Assembly: GCA_032718565.1 (NCBI GenBank)
Contig: JAVGVS010000040.1
Span: 1,428,971-1,492,970 of the forward strand
DNA length: 64,000 nucleotides
DNA from: Distichodus sexfasciatus
Taxonomy: Eukaryota > Chordata > Actinopteri > Characiformes > Distichodontidae
Direction of reading: 5' to 3'
Shown piece after piece: positions 46,615 through 58,930 of this stretch (the stretch's first letter is position 1; every line of letters begins with the position of its first letter). A program made the translations under genes and the position numbers. The notes under the pieces were generated by a model. The model had not been told where the DNA came from. It saw only the letters and a list, made by a program, of their open reading frames with translations, and made no database searches.

Positions 46615-47720
46615 TTAAGGTTGGGTAACTTTTACATCTGAACCGATATCATTACTGGTATCGGTACCTGATGTTCGGTACTGATATTTAACGGTACTTC
46701 ATTTCGATACCTTGCTCTGAATCTGTATTACCTGGTTTGTATTATCATAAAAAAATACAGTAATAATAAATTATAATAACTAATTTCAAATGTTTATGAT
46801 GTTACAACTACAGTATCAATTTACAGTTTTTATAAAAAAATTTGTTTTTATAAAAAATATCCCAGAACAATAATCAAAACAGATAGATCACCAATTAGAT
46901 TACTGCAGTGGAAATTTTGTCAACAGCGTAGACTCGACGTTCTCGGTGTCGATGCTGGCTGCAAGGGTGATTGTCGGTGCAGGAGCTGTAGTTGCGGCAG
47001 AAGTTTTAAGAACCTATGTCCATGAGCGATTTCTCGGTGCTTGTTGTTGCTAAGTTGGGTCCTTCTGCGTTTGTTCCTATTTCATGTAAACATTGTAACG
47101 TGTTCCTTTTAGACCAGTAGTTTAGCATGAAGGTGGTTAGCGCTCTGAACGCTGGAGATGATAGGATTTGTATTAAAAACAGGTGCTGCCAGCAGAAAAA
47201 ACATGTTTGGTAAACACAGGCGCTAACTGTCGTGCTCCAATTATGAAACACTGCACACTCATCCACCAGTAAATTTATTTTATGTTTAACAAGGTGTTTC
47301 CTCAAGTTCAACATATTACTAGCGCCGGTTCTGCATTTTGCGTGGTAAATGTTGCATGTCGCACTGTCTGTGTTGATTTTAGTAAAGTGCAGTCACAAAG
47401 TCAAACACTTTTGGCTTGTCACCATGTTTTCAGATTTCAACGCATGCGCTTTCTTCTGCTGGCAACCAATGTCATGGTAAACAAAACTAACACTATACTT
47501 TAAACAGCAAATGGAAATTTAACTGCAGTTAATATCTATCTATTTCTATCCTATTGCTGCTGTAAATGTAAACTGCATTAAAGAGCTGAGATAACTGTTG
47601 GTTAATTAAAAACTTTCACCCAGTTCCATATGATCCGCTCAGCTTGTGCTCGACGCTGCTGACGAGTTTGTGAATGTACCGAAATTTGGTATGGTTTGAT
47701 TTGACATGAACTGACCTTTA
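46615..47720. mobile_element. Possible non-autonomous transposon (TATCGGTACC type)
   Basis: Left part has ACCGATATCATTACTGGTAT and CGGTACC; 47675-47720 has TGTACCGAAATTTGGTATGG. The middle (47060-47115) has TATTTCATGTAAACATTGTA, also at 58870-58915 in the same orientation. Boundaries are a guess. Confidence 0.35.
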
Positions 47721-47819
47721 AAAGTACCAAACTCTGTATTTTGATTTTCAGCTTGCGTACGTTACTGTCCATTTTGTCTTTCAGAGTCATACATTTTGAT
47801 GAATACAGACACAGATTCT

Positions 47820-47890
47820 TGCTGCTATTTTTGCCAAGGTGGACTACATCCTCCAACTCCATTGGCAGCAGTTGGTAGCACCACCTTGTT
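47820..47890 (+). mobile_element. SINE-B fragment
   Basis: TTTGCCAAGGTGGACTACAT, CCTCCAACTCCATTGGCAGC match the SINE-B middle. Confidence 0.5.
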
Positions 47891-48361
47891 CTCTTTCAGG
47901 TTCACTTTCTAAATGTAAGTTTGTTGGATAGAGATGAATCTAAATCGCGGTTCGAGCCAATACTCTGTGTTGTAGCACCTCGTGTCTTCCTCTCTCTCTC
48001 TCTTTTTTCATTGCCCCATATAGATAAGATGATTGTACGGGCGAGCTAATGGCCGTGGCAACGGGCGGGACGCCGCTCCTCAGCTGGAAACAGAAATGAT
48101 GACATTTTAGGTAATTTGGTGAGACGATTTTGCGGAGGAGCGGAAAACATTAGCGAAATATATTTACCTATTCAGGGGGGAAACTCTAGGCTTTAAGAAC
48201 CTGGCGCCCACAGCGTAGGCCATGATGATCACTTATGGTGCGCCGAGCTCCGTACCCAAAAAGCGTTGAGCTCATAAAAGATGCAATAATGTGCTGCAAA
48301 TCATGCATTTTTTTTTGGCTGCTAAGCGTGTAAGAGCTGCAGCTGGTGTGAGTGTTTTAAA

Positions 48362-48375
48362 GAGAGGGAGAGAGA

Positions 48376-48408
<33 letters not shown>
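48362..48408. repeat. (GA)n microsatellite
   Basis: GA units with a few GGGA interruptions. Confidence 0.92.
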
Positions 48409-48412
<4 letters not shown>

Positions 48413-49091
48413 CAGGGTGAGAGAACACTAATGAATCACTGTTTAGGGGAGGAATGAGAGATGAGAGGCAACACTTGCTTGTCCACATCAGAGGAGACTT
48501 CAATTAAGCGTTACTTTAAAGCGTTAGACACTTGTGTCAACAAATAGCATGAAAAATTACTTAGAAAAAGGTCAATATTATTTGAAGAAATAATTAAAAT
48601 TAATATAACAATATAAAATTAAAAAGGGAGTCTTCATAGTTTTCCTCTTTTGTGAAATCGTTTGTAAACAAAAAGTTACTAGTGACTAGTAGAGCTGGGC
48701 AACTCATGACTCACCCGGGTTAATCACCTGGATCCATTAAATAACTCACAAGTCACGAATCCGAGGTCTCCACTGACCCAAGTCCATCGAGTCACAACTA
48801 CACCATGACTAAAATATAAACCCCATCACAAACATACCTCTTATAATCATGTCAAACTCATTACAAGATCAATACAGCCATAGTACCAAGTATAGCTGCT
48901 AAAAATGTCATAACTTACAGTTTGTTTGCACCACCACACTCAACTGAGGAATCCTAACAACTTCCTACAGAGTTGAATCCTCTTTGTAGGCTATGGGACT
49001 CAGTCGAATCAGTAGCGCAGCGTGAAGCACACACATTCATACATGAATTCACTGGTTAACTTCTTACAGCCAGAAACATGCAGCCAAATCT

Positions 49092-49759
49092 GGGCTGCGT
49101 TTCCCAAAAGCATAGTTGCTAACTACGCTTGCAACTAACATAGTGTACATTAGCAGCTAACATAGTGTACATTAACAACTAACATAGTGTACATTAGCAA
49201 CTAACATAGTGTACATTAGCAACTTACATAGCATACATTAGCAGCTAACATAGTGTACATAAGCAACTAACATAGTGTACATTAGCAGCTAACATAGTGT
49301 ACATTAGCAGCTAACATAGTGTACATTAACAACTAACATAGTGTAAATTAGCAACTTACATAGCATTCATTAGCAGCTAACATAGTGTACATTAGCAGCT
49401 AACATAGTGTACATTAGCAGCTAACATAGTGTACATTAGCAACTTACATAGCATACATTAGCAGCTAACATAGTGTACATAAGCAACTAACATAGTGTAC
49501 ATTAGCAGCTAACACAGTATACATTAGCAACTTACATAGTGTACATTAGCAGCTAACATAGCATACATTAGCAGCTAACATAGTGAACATTAGCAACTAA
49601 CATAGCATATATTAGCAGCTAACATAGTGTACATTAGCAAGTAACACAGTGGACGTTAGTAGCTAACAAAGTGTACATTAGCAACTAACATAGTGTTTTG
49701 CTAACCATGCTTTTGGGGTAACATAGTGTTGCTAACAAAGTTTTTGGGAAACGCACCCC
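49092..49759 (-). repeat. 22-bp satellite array inside a complete MITE
   Basis: Left end GGGCTGCGTTTCCCAAAAGC, right end TTTTTGGGAAACGCACCCC. Between them are about 25 units of AGCAGCTAACATAGTGTACA + TT, the inverted form of the 6.5-7.7 kb repeat. Both MITE ends are kept. Confidence 0.92.
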
Positions 49760-49955
49760 TGAATCGCACACACACAGGAGGGTTAGCAGTACCCAAACCA
49801 CATTCAGAATGAATTCATAGGTTAACTTCCTCTAGTGCCACTTGAAAATAAATATTTGCCTTGTGTTGATACTTTTTTAAATTAATTTTGAAGTGCATTC
49901 ATTCTCATCACAAGCCACAAGCCGTATACTTTCTACTGTGAAAAACAAATGATTC

Positions 49956-50030
49956 AGCTGCCCACTGCTCCTTCACGGATGGTTGGTGCACTGTATGCTG
50001 TCCTGTGGTGTGTTAAAATTACACACTTTT
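49956..50030 (+). mobile_element. SINE-A 3' fragment with internal deletion
   Basis: CTGCCCACTGCTCCTTCACGG joined to GGTTGGTGCACTGTATGCTG, skipping the AAATGCAGAG block. Confidence 0.65.
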
Positions 50031-50825
50031 TATCACTTTTGATTTGAAATGCAAAATTAAAATGGTTAAGTCGCATAAGGGGTCACAAGATCTTCACAAA
50101 ACGTGTTTTTGTGGAAAGTTAGCTGAGACAGGAAGTGAATGGTGGAGTGCTTCATAAGGAGGCGTCGGATTTGAACCCCAGCACGGGTCAAGCATCATTT
50201 CAAGGTAAAGTCTGTCTGTCTTATTCTGACGCTGGCAGACCGCACTTGAAATCCGTGTACGCGCTTTTTGAACAGCTTTCTCGTCGTTTATTCGATGGGG
50301 AGTCACTTTATCTCTCGGAGTAGTTCATAAATATTCAGGGCCGCTTTTAAAGACTAACAAACCTCGCACCGTTTCCCTTCACTAAGGAGCGGCGTTAACG
50401 GCTTTTAAGGATTGGGGATTGTGTGTCTTGCAGCGTAAACTCCTTGTGTGGCCTGTTTTTGCGACGAGGGCCGTCCTGCTGTGAGCAATACAGCGGTTTC
50501 TAACAGGCTTTGGGGAAGAGAGAAAGCCTGTTAAAAGAGTCTCGGGTGCTGCGTCGTGTTTATTAGGGAGGATTCTAGCTGGTTTATAAGCTCCTGCTCC
50601 ATACTTACAAGCTGTTTTCGGCTGTAAAATCAGATTTAGAACAAAATCCCAGCTCACATGGGAATCTTTAGAACCAAAGACTAAAGCCTTGTTGACACGA
50701 CCCCATTTTGCTTTTCTGTGTCACCTCGATTGAAATGAACCCCTTGTTAGTTTTCGTGTGTGAACACTGCAGTTAAACCCTGTCGACTAGTCGCAAAATC
50801 TGATCAGACATCTAGCCTTCTAGAG

Positions 50826-51367
50826 CAGTCGTCACCAACCTTTTCAAGCCCAAGATCTCTGACCTCGGCCCTGGTGAAAGACAGCACTGAGAGAAAAAGA
50901 TAGCAAAAACAGAAGAAAAGATCATTTTGTTAAATTAAGATGGGTATTTGTTTTATACTTTAAAAATTATTTTCTGTTCCATGTTGAGTATAATACGCCA
51001 TATAAATAATAAACATTTGATATAAAGTAGGTTTGGTACATTAGTAATTCATTTTACACATAATTTTACATTATTTTTGGTAATAAATTATTTTAAGCAA
51101 CAAAAAAAATCTGAGAAGCCACCTGGGAACCGAAACATCTGACTGCTTTTTAGTGAGCCGAGTCATAAGAAGCGGCTCTCTTAAAAGAACCGGAATTCCC
51201 GTCACTAATATCTGCAGCAAGAACACTTCTCATTGGTCAGTTAAAAGCATTTTTCTTTTATCTCATTGTTCACATTTTCATGCTACTACGAAAATCTGGC
51301 AACTGGTCCAAAAGAGAGGAAGACGCTTGCAAAACCGAATGTCAATCAGGAGAGTTGGCGAACCCCG
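50826..51367. mobile_element. hAT-type non-autonomous element, 542 bp, perfect 8-bp target duplication
   Basis: TTCTAGAG occurs directly at both borders (50818-50825 and 51368-51375). The left end is CAGTCGTCACCAACC; the right end read inverted is CGGGGTTCGCCAAC, matching at 9 of 14 positions and like hAT ends in vertebrates. No transposase is encoded. Inside, GAACCG and CGGCTCTCTTAAAAGAACCGG blocks suggest another repeat is nested. Confidence 0.8.
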
Positions 51368-51408
51368 TTCTAGAGCTACAGCTAAAAAGAGCACGGGGCA
51401 TGAGTCTT

Positions 51409-51546
51409 AGGGCCTGTTTACACATATGTGGATGTTTTTATAAACACATCTTTTTATACATTTGGGTTTTCGTTTACACAAAAATATTTCCGTCAGAAAT
51501 ATGCGTTAACGTAATAAAAATATCCGAGTACATGTAAACAGGCCCT
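51409..51546. mobile_element. MITE with AGGGCCTGTTTACA inverted ends, 138 bp
   Basis: Left end AGGGCCTGTTTACACATATG; right end GTACATGTAAACAGGCCCT, its inverted copy for the first 14 bases. No direct target duplication could be fixed. Confidence 0.75.
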
Positions 51547-51610
51547 AAGTTAGTCCCAGTTTCTATAAAACGAAACATTGCACAACCAAGTCATTGCGAC
51601 GCATGTTAAC

Positions 51611-51646
51611 AGAGAATATATATATGTATATGTATATATATTCTCT
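51611..51646. other. AT-rich palindrome
   Basis: AGAGAATATATATAT...ATATATATTCTCT, about 15-bp arms. Confidence 0.8.
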
Positions 51647-52320
51647 GTATTATACATTTTCTATTTTTAAGTGAAAGCTTTAGACCATTCTTAATTATAA
51701 GTTATAGCCATTCTTAATATAAGTTAGTGATGATCTTAAAGTAAAAACAGTATTTTATAAATATAATATATATCCTATTATTCAAAAATAAATATTTAAC
51801 AAAATCAATTTTGGGCACACTGTATGTGTTATTAAAAAGATCATTTTTGGATGTAAAATACCTTTAGCTGCGCAGAACCAGTCAGGATTAGGTTTTATGA
51901 GTCAATGTTTCTGACCATCTCCTCTGACCCTCAGCTTATATTAATTAGCCCAGTAACCCAGTTTGTCGGCTGCCAGGCTGTAAGCAGAATCATCACGGCC
52001 CTAATCTGCACCCCCTCCTGCCTCTAAAGCCCTTCTGCTATTGTTAGATGTCACCAATCCAGGTGAAACGCACGGTGTTGGAGAGTTGCTTACTACAAGG
52101 AGCAGAACTTCTAACTGAACTACTTTCACTCAGTAGCTCATCTGTAGTGGATCTAGTGTTAAAATGCTGAAGCTTCAAAAGCAGTTACCTACTTAATAAG
52201 ACAAGACAAATACTGTTGCAAAATACAATGTTACTTGTAATGTTACTAGAGAAATAAAATTTATTTTTTCTCTTTACAAAGTTGCTTAATTTCAACTACC
52301 TGATGTTCCTGATTTGTGTT

Positions 52321-52430
52321 GAATTGTCAGAAGTGGTATCTGGTAGGCTATCGTGCCCACACGTGGCGTCACAGCACGCTCTTGGCAGCTGCAAGGTGGA
52401 GTCAGAGGATGGAATCCTGCTTAGTGCAGA
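52321..52430 (-). mobile_element. SINE-B fragment
   Basis: On the minus strand CATCCTCTGACTCCACCTTG, CAGCTGCCAAGAGC and GTGGGCACGATAGCCTACC correspond to SINE-B 27060-27185. Confidence 0.6.
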
Positions 52431-52652
52431 CTGTTAGCGCAGCAGGTAGCGCGTCAGTCTCCAGGAGGGGTAAAGGTACCACTGGGGTACTCATGAGGAA
52501 GGTACCACCCTCCAGCACTGCTCCCCAGGTGATGCCCATGTCAGCTGCCCACTGCTCCTTCATGGATGGGTCAGATGCAGAGCTCACATTTTGTTGTGGT
52601 TCACTGTGTGCTGTGCTGTGGTGTGTTCACAATGACAATCACTCACTGTCAC
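52431..52652 (+). mobile_element. SINE-A body behind a tRNA-Met-like head
   Basis: Begins with GTTAGCGCAGCAGGTAGCGC then GTCAGTCTCC, close to the 5' half of elongator tRNA-Met, fused at GGGGTAAAGGTACC to a normal SINE-A body, core and tail. Other copies in the window have a different head. Confidence 0.7.
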
Positions 52653-53366
52653 TGAAGCAAGAATCCGTGACCAAAATGTATGACTCTGGAAGGAGAATCG
52701 GACAAAACTACACATTTGAGTGGCCGAAATTCAGAACATTACCCACCGTCATTTGACATTGCAGTGTTAAAAATATAGATTTTCGTATGACATGAATCTT
52801 GTAGTGTAGTTTAAACGTTAAACAGAGCTCCGGACGGTTTGGTGTTCCACTGTGAGAGCAGACCTGGGCCTAAATGTGCTGTACTGGGGTAACTGTGTTG
52901 ATCAGTGTTGGGTTGCGTTGTGTTTTAAGTCTTCTTCTCCCCGCGGAGAGTCTGAGCTTTAGGGCTTGCTTCTGGCTGCCAGCAAAGCCATATGTTCATG
53001 AGCCGTTTATAGACAAACTGGCAGGAAATCACTCCATCATTTCCATTATATTTCCCACTTTCTTTCCAAATCCTTAATATTCTTCCACATATTGTTATGG
53101 AGATAATTTTAACGAATGCATTATTTTAGCTGGGCCATTTATACTGGGATTCAGAAATCATTCTTATAATTGTTAAATGGAATTGATCGATATTGATTTA
53201 TGTTGATTATTCATGTGTTTTTTTATTCTTGACAAGACAGGCTCTTATTTGCAGCTCTGAAATCTTATTGAAAAATAATGTTTCCTTTTTGTCTAATACT
53301 TTAGTTTTGTATGATAATTCTTCTGCAGTCAGTAGAGATCACTATTGGGAAATAGTTATCACAAAC

Positions 53367-53368
<2 letters not shown>

Positions 53369-53418
<50 letters not shown>

Positions 53419-53508
53419 GTTGTTGTTGTTGTTGTTGTTGTTGTCGTTGTTGTTAGTAGTAGTAGTAGTAGTAGTAAGAGAAGTAGTTGCAGTTAACAAT
53501 GTTTAGCA

Positions 53509-53560
<52 letters not shown>

Positions 53561-53598
53561 TATTTAATTTGTTGTTGTTTTGTTGTTGTTGTTTTGTT

Positions 53599-53681
<83 letters not shown>

Positions 53682-53695
53682 AGTAGCAGCAGTAT
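53369..53695 (+). repeat. Compound (TTA)n(TTG)n(TAG)n arrays
   Basis: Three blocks (53369-53475, 53511-53562, 53596-53690) of TTA followed by TTG or TAG triplets. They create poly-Tyr/poly-Cys frames with no meaning. Confidence 0.95.
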
Positions 53696-54825
53696 TGTTT
53701 CAAAGTTAATCATTTATATTTATGTCATAACATATGGAAAACGTATTAATACAATTACTGTTCCTAAACTCTTCCAACTGTGTAGTGCAGAAGATTCTGA
53801 CTGATCTTGTTCAGCTGCATTCTGAGTAGAGCCAGGTTTAATCCATCACACATCATACTAAAACCCTTCTCTGTTTGTTTCTCAACAAAAAAAATCTCAT
53901 TTACTTCAGACAATACCCGTTGTTTACTTTTTTACTTATTAAATCTGTGTGTGAATAATTTACCAAATTGAAAAGAATGAAAGATGAGAAATTGTAGCCG
54001 CGAGGTGCTGGACTCGCCTCACGTTGGGGGAGTTATTGAATAAATCTGCACCTTTCACACGCTTCATCAGTGAGCTTTCATCGCTGAAAGTAATTAAGCT
54101 TCTGGCGAGTTTGACCCCCTTTAAGTTTTCTTTTGCGGTGGGAAGAAATAAACTGAAGCCGCGTCTAATCTCCACGCAGTTGCCCCACAGACAGGCTCAG
54201 TTGCATCATCTAGTTTGAGCACGAAAGACACAGAGTCTTGAAGACAGAAGTGGGCAAACACTAAGACAGGAGACTGTCTATAATAACTAAACAAAGCTCT
54301 CCGTCTATTCGGTTCCATCAAATATTAAAAGTTGCTATGTGCCTATGTGACACTTACACATGATTTATCGGCGCACATCAAAGGGACGCTTGGCTCTTAC
54401 TGAAATTAAGCAGACATAATGGCTTCGACCGACACAAACGCCGTCCGTCCGATTCGGGACATCAAGGGACCGAACAGAAAAAAAATTGGCAGGTTTTGGC
54501 TCCAACAGGCGGCGCTAATTAAAGTGTGACGTATGGGGGTGATTAAAAGATGAAAGAAAATAGATCTGAGAGTGTTCATCTGGCCCTGGGAACGGGTCAC
54601 CAGAATCTCCGATATTTTATCTCCACTTCAGGTCAATTACTGGAACATCTGAAAGTCTGGATGCGTCTGCTTCCGGCTAATACACCAGCGGCCTTAGAAT
54701 AGCCTTAAAATGACGTTTCCACACACAACTTAAGTGAAGAAAGGAGAGAGAAAAATGATGTGTTTACATATACTGTACATACAGTACATATACACTCTGA
54801 GTCAAAAAGGAACCATGAGGCTGGA

Positions 54826-55095
54826 GGTAGGATTCAAACCCACAACCTCTTGGTCCAGAGGCGACCGTCCTAACTGCTAGACCACCACCACCATCCTAAC
54901 TGCTAGACCACCACCACTACCATCCTAACTGCTAGACCACTGCTGGAGGTAGGATTCAAACCCACAACCTCTTGGTCCAGAAGTGACCATCCTAACTGCT
55001 AGACCACCACCACCCTACCTCCAGCGGTGGTCTAACAGTTAGGATGGTCACTTCTGGACCAAGAGGTTGTGAGTTTGAATTCTACCTCCAGCACT
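54826..55095. mobile_element. Three copies of a tRNA-Glu-like SINE head, two forming a foldback
   Basis: Plus-oriented copy 55026-55093 contains GGTGGTCTAACAGTTAGGAT (A-box region, like tRNA-Glu) and GAGTTTGAATTCT (B-box-like). Minus copies at about 54828-54895 and 54941-55008. Between the two minus copies, CATCCTAACTGCTAGACCAC is repeated. 54941-55008 and 55026-55093 are inverted copies at 65 of 68 positions, with a 17-base loop. Confidence 0.8.
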
Positions 55096-56165
55096 AAAAC
55101 CGCTGGATCCCACTGGGTATTTTTGTGGTTGTCATGGTGTTACTTTTTTTCATGGTTGTCATGGCGTTACTTATTTTCAGTTTCAGTTTAGTATTTTTGC
55201 TGTGTTTTTGGTGTTTCCACCCCCAATTTTAGAGGTCTTCCAAACTGTTTGTCTCCTGCTGGTAGTGGTAGTGACCACTTGTAGCCATGTTTCGATTTAC
55301 GATATTTTCAGGTTCTCCATCGTAGGACAGAGACTACCTGTACATGACAACTTTGAGTGAAAAAAATGAGGTTAATTTCTGACCAAATTCAACAGCAACT
55401 GTGTTCAAAATGCACAAGCACAAAGTCACAGACACCAATTTTTGCACAGAACAGCGGAACAAATTCATGTGCCTAAACATAATAACAGATTTGGGATTTT
55501 TAAAATCTAGGCTTTAAAATCTGGAGACGTTCTCTAAATCACAGTGAGTATGATTCTACGGACTTGGGCGTGAAAGAACAGTTCAGAAAGGTGCTGGATA
55601 TTTGGAAAAGAATATTAGACCTGACCGCCTGCCTACACATGCCTACACACTGCTCCGGGGCTGCGTTTCTCAGAACCTGATCACCCAAGACAAGGTTTCA
55701 TAGCGGAATTTTTTTGCGAGAATGCGGCCGTTTGTTTAAACGAATTTTTGTTGAAATGAATAAAAAATGGCATGGTCTCTTACACCACATATATGATCTC
55801 TACTCAGAAAAAAAATATATTGAACACTTTGGTTCAAAAGTATAGACGGGTGGCTTGAGAATAAGAGTGAATCCCATTTCACCCCTCGGTCCTACCCCTC
55901 TGTTGGGTGTGTTCACGTGTCCCATTTCTTTGTTAATGAAGAATTTTAAATTATTGTCTATTTTGACTTCTTTTCAGCATAATGGCTCTATTCTTTGTGA
56001 ATGCAACCGAATAAAATTGCTAGTGTGGTGTCGCTCGCTATTATACATCTCTGGTTTGCTGCAGACAAATGCAAAGGACCTTCGTAGCAAGGCCCAAGGG
56101 GTAGGGCTAAGAGGCAGGGACAAGAGCTGAAATGGGATTCACCCTAATTTACCAACAGTGTTTAA

Positions 56166-56540
56166 CAGTTCCTCCAGGATTTTGCTAACCTTTTTTGAGA
56201 TTGTTGCAGCCTAAAATTGCCAGATTTTGCAGCTGCTTTTCTAAAAAAAATTGCGATGAAAGTGTTTTTAGCCGTTTTGTTGCAGTAAAGTTTATATCCT
56301 GTTATTCATTTTGGTTTTTGTTAAGGTAAACGTGAGACGTTTTTATCACACACGTTTCCTGCGTCTTCTAAACGTAACAAGGAAGTGAGTTCGCTGATGT
56401 ACGGCTCAACGTTTTGCGGGAAACTACAATGATTGGTCAAAATTTGTCCAAATTGCACGGTAATAATGAACTTGCACGGATTGGATGAATTTATGTTAAT
56501 AGTTGTGATCGCAACATCACAAAATCCTTGAGAGTCTGAC
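56166..56540 (+). mobile_element. MITE with CTCCAGGATTTT inverted ends
   Basis: Left end CAGTTCCTCCAGGATTTTGC; right end CAAAATCCTTGAGAGTCTG. Inner blocks shared with 3308-3588 and 7920-8262 (CGTTTCCTGCGTCTTCTAAA, AACAAGGAAGTGA). Confidence 0.78.
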
Positions 56541-57510
56541 TAAAGGAGACGGATTCGTTCGGCTCACTGTCGTTGCGTAGCTACGTGTGTTTGCTGTGCA
56601 AATCCTCATTTATAAGTCCGATGAAAGTTGTTCATGTATATTGCAGACAGACTGTTAAATTATGTTTGAAAATAGGCTTTAGATGGAGAAAATACTGCAT
56701 GCACATTTAAAATGAATGCTCAGTTAATAGAGATGTAAAACCTTTTCCTAAAACTTCCACATGTAAGTATGAGAATGCATTTTGGCGCGTTGCGGCAGCG
56801 TCACTGTCTCACTATGGACACAGTTGGGGTCGTGGAGGAGCGCCAAGTAGGACTTACCCTGACCGCTCAGGTTAAACTCTCCAGAGAGAACACGCATCTC
56901 TGAGCTCTTTCATCGGCAGCTGGCCCCCTCTCGCTCTCTGGAGGAACACAAAAAATGCTGGGGGTTAAATTTGTGTTAATTATTTTTTTTTTAATAAACA
57001 GAGACAAATAGACATTCATCTCGACTTTTGACGCAAGACGGTGTTCTTTAAATTCTCAGAGCAAAGCAATGCTTTCATTAATTGATGAGCGCAATTCTTT
57101 CATGGCAAAGCTGCTGCATTTTTCATGATTCTATGCCGTATTTCCTGCTTTTTGCTGCACTCCTCTAAGGATGTCAATACGTGTATCTTTTAGATTTTTA
57201 TTGACTAGCTCTATACTGGTGAATTGATATCTGTTTATGTCTTGCAATTTCTGATGCCATTAAAACATGAGTGCGAACGGCACGAAAGGCTTAATTATAG
57301 GTTGAGCGACTAAATAAACACAAGAGAGCTAATTATAACATTCTCTGCCTTCCATTCTCTCAAACTCATGACGATGAAAGAAGCGGCTTTTCTGAATGTG
57401 CAAAAATAATGGCAGAAGAGAAATTTACATCACATATCTGTGTTAAAATCTATGGGTCTCATTCACCAAGAAGTTTTTAAAGTTTGTTCATTTAAATATT
57501 ATAATATTCT
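56541..57510. other. Non-coding, single-copy-looking stretch
   Basis: No gene or repeat recognised. 56990-57420 is rich in TTAATT/ATTATAG-type sites. Confidence 0.35.
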
Positions 57511-57511
57511 A

Positions 57512-57750
57512 CAGGCGGCACGATAGCCGTGGGGCCTTTTTGTGTGAAGTTGCATGCTCTCTCCATGTTCACGTGGGTTCCCTCTGGTTTCCTCCCACAG
57601 ACCAAAAGCATGCACTGTAGGTTAACTGGCGACTCTAAATTGGCCCCGTAAGGTGTGTGAATGTGTGAATGTGTGTGCTCTGCTGTGTTGTGGGTTGGTC
57701 AGCGCCTTGCATTCGTAGTTCCCAGGATAGGTTCCGCGCCCGCCACACCG
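57512..57750 (+). mobile_element. SINE-C, diverged, inner head deleted
   Basis: GGCGGCACGATAGCCGTGGG, GTTTCCTCCCACAGACCAAA and the tail GGATAGGTTCCGCGCCCGCC. The B-box segment is lost. Confidence 0.7.
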
Positions 57751-58754
57751 AATGTAGGAATCTTTGTGAAAACTGTATTGGCGGTTTTAAATACAGTAAA
57801 TTACCTGCTCATTATATTTACTTTCAGGTTTCCATAGTCGTCCTCATTTTGTTATTTTTTATTTGATCATATCGTTATGATGAAATGTTCTAATTCTTAC
57901 AACATTATGCTTAAATTAACATATAATTACAATACAATATATTTACACTTTTCTTTCAATATACAGGCACTGTAATAGCTGAGTATATTTATGGGGTAAT
58001 AAGTACATGACATTTCAGAATGTTACAATATACAGTATGTGTAAGTGTATCACCATAAACATATTATTTATTTCAACGATCTACATTATAATTTGCTGTA
58101 ATATGGTTCATTTCTGTATGAGCGCGCTCTCTCCCTCTTTCTTTCTCTCCCGCGGTGCTCTATGTGAGGTGATTATGCCTGGCTGCTTGCTGCTCCAGTA
58201 TCTTTAGCCCAACCTGTGACAGGGGATCGATGCGGGCCGATTTGAGTCGGGTGGCCCTCGCTCGCTTCTCCTGTCACGGCTCGGCCACACTCACGCACGC
58301 ATCCAGCCTTTCTTTGCTTAGGGCCATTGATCCGATGCAAATTCAGTCCCTGCTTCGTTTAGCGAGAGAGCAACCGACTAATTAGGCCCTATACAAAATT
58401 TCTGCATTGCCTGACGAAAATGGCTTGGGGTTTTACACCATGTATATGACCCCTGCTGACCTATATATATATGTGTGTATATCCTTAACACTGCAATTTA
58501 CTAGAAATATATAGACCAGTGTCTTGGAAATAATATACCATCAGGAGACTACAGGAAGAGGGTTTTCACTCTGGTCAGTGTCGTCATGGGGATGTCGTGC
58601 AAATCCATATTTATAAGTTTCATAAAAGTCTGTTATGCATATTACAGAGTAATTTATTAACTACATTTTGTCCAAACTGAGAACGGATGCTTCACTCAAA
58701 ATAGAGTTGAGCTGAAAAAATGTAGAACATTCTTTTATTAGGGTCTGTGTCCAC

Positions 58755-58930
58755 CAAACGTGTTTTTAGCACTGAGAGCGGTCAAAACCTCACTTCCAGA
58801 GCGCTGTCTTGGCGCTTTGCTCAGCGCTTGTGGCTGCAAAGTTATGAAAAGCATAATCGGCACTTCCGCGTTCGCTCCTATTTCATGTAAACATTGTAAC
58901 GTATTCCTTTGAGATCGGTGGTTTAACCAA
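58755..58930 (+). repeat. Repeat sharing a block with 47060-47115
   Basis: GTGTCCACCAAACGTGTTTT at the left and TATTTCATGTAAACATTGTA at the right. Family not known. Confidence 0.45.

Noticed and set aside
52433..52465. tRNA-Met gene
   Set aside because: Only the 5' half is present, then a SINE body follows.
53193..53456. Frame ending in poly-Tyr and poly-Cys
   Set aside because: Reads through TTA/TTG triplet repeats.
55026..55093. Functional tRNA-Glu gene
   Set aside because: A and B boxes are tRNA-like, but the acceptor and T stems do not close into a proper cloverleaf and several copies sit together; a SINE head is more likely.
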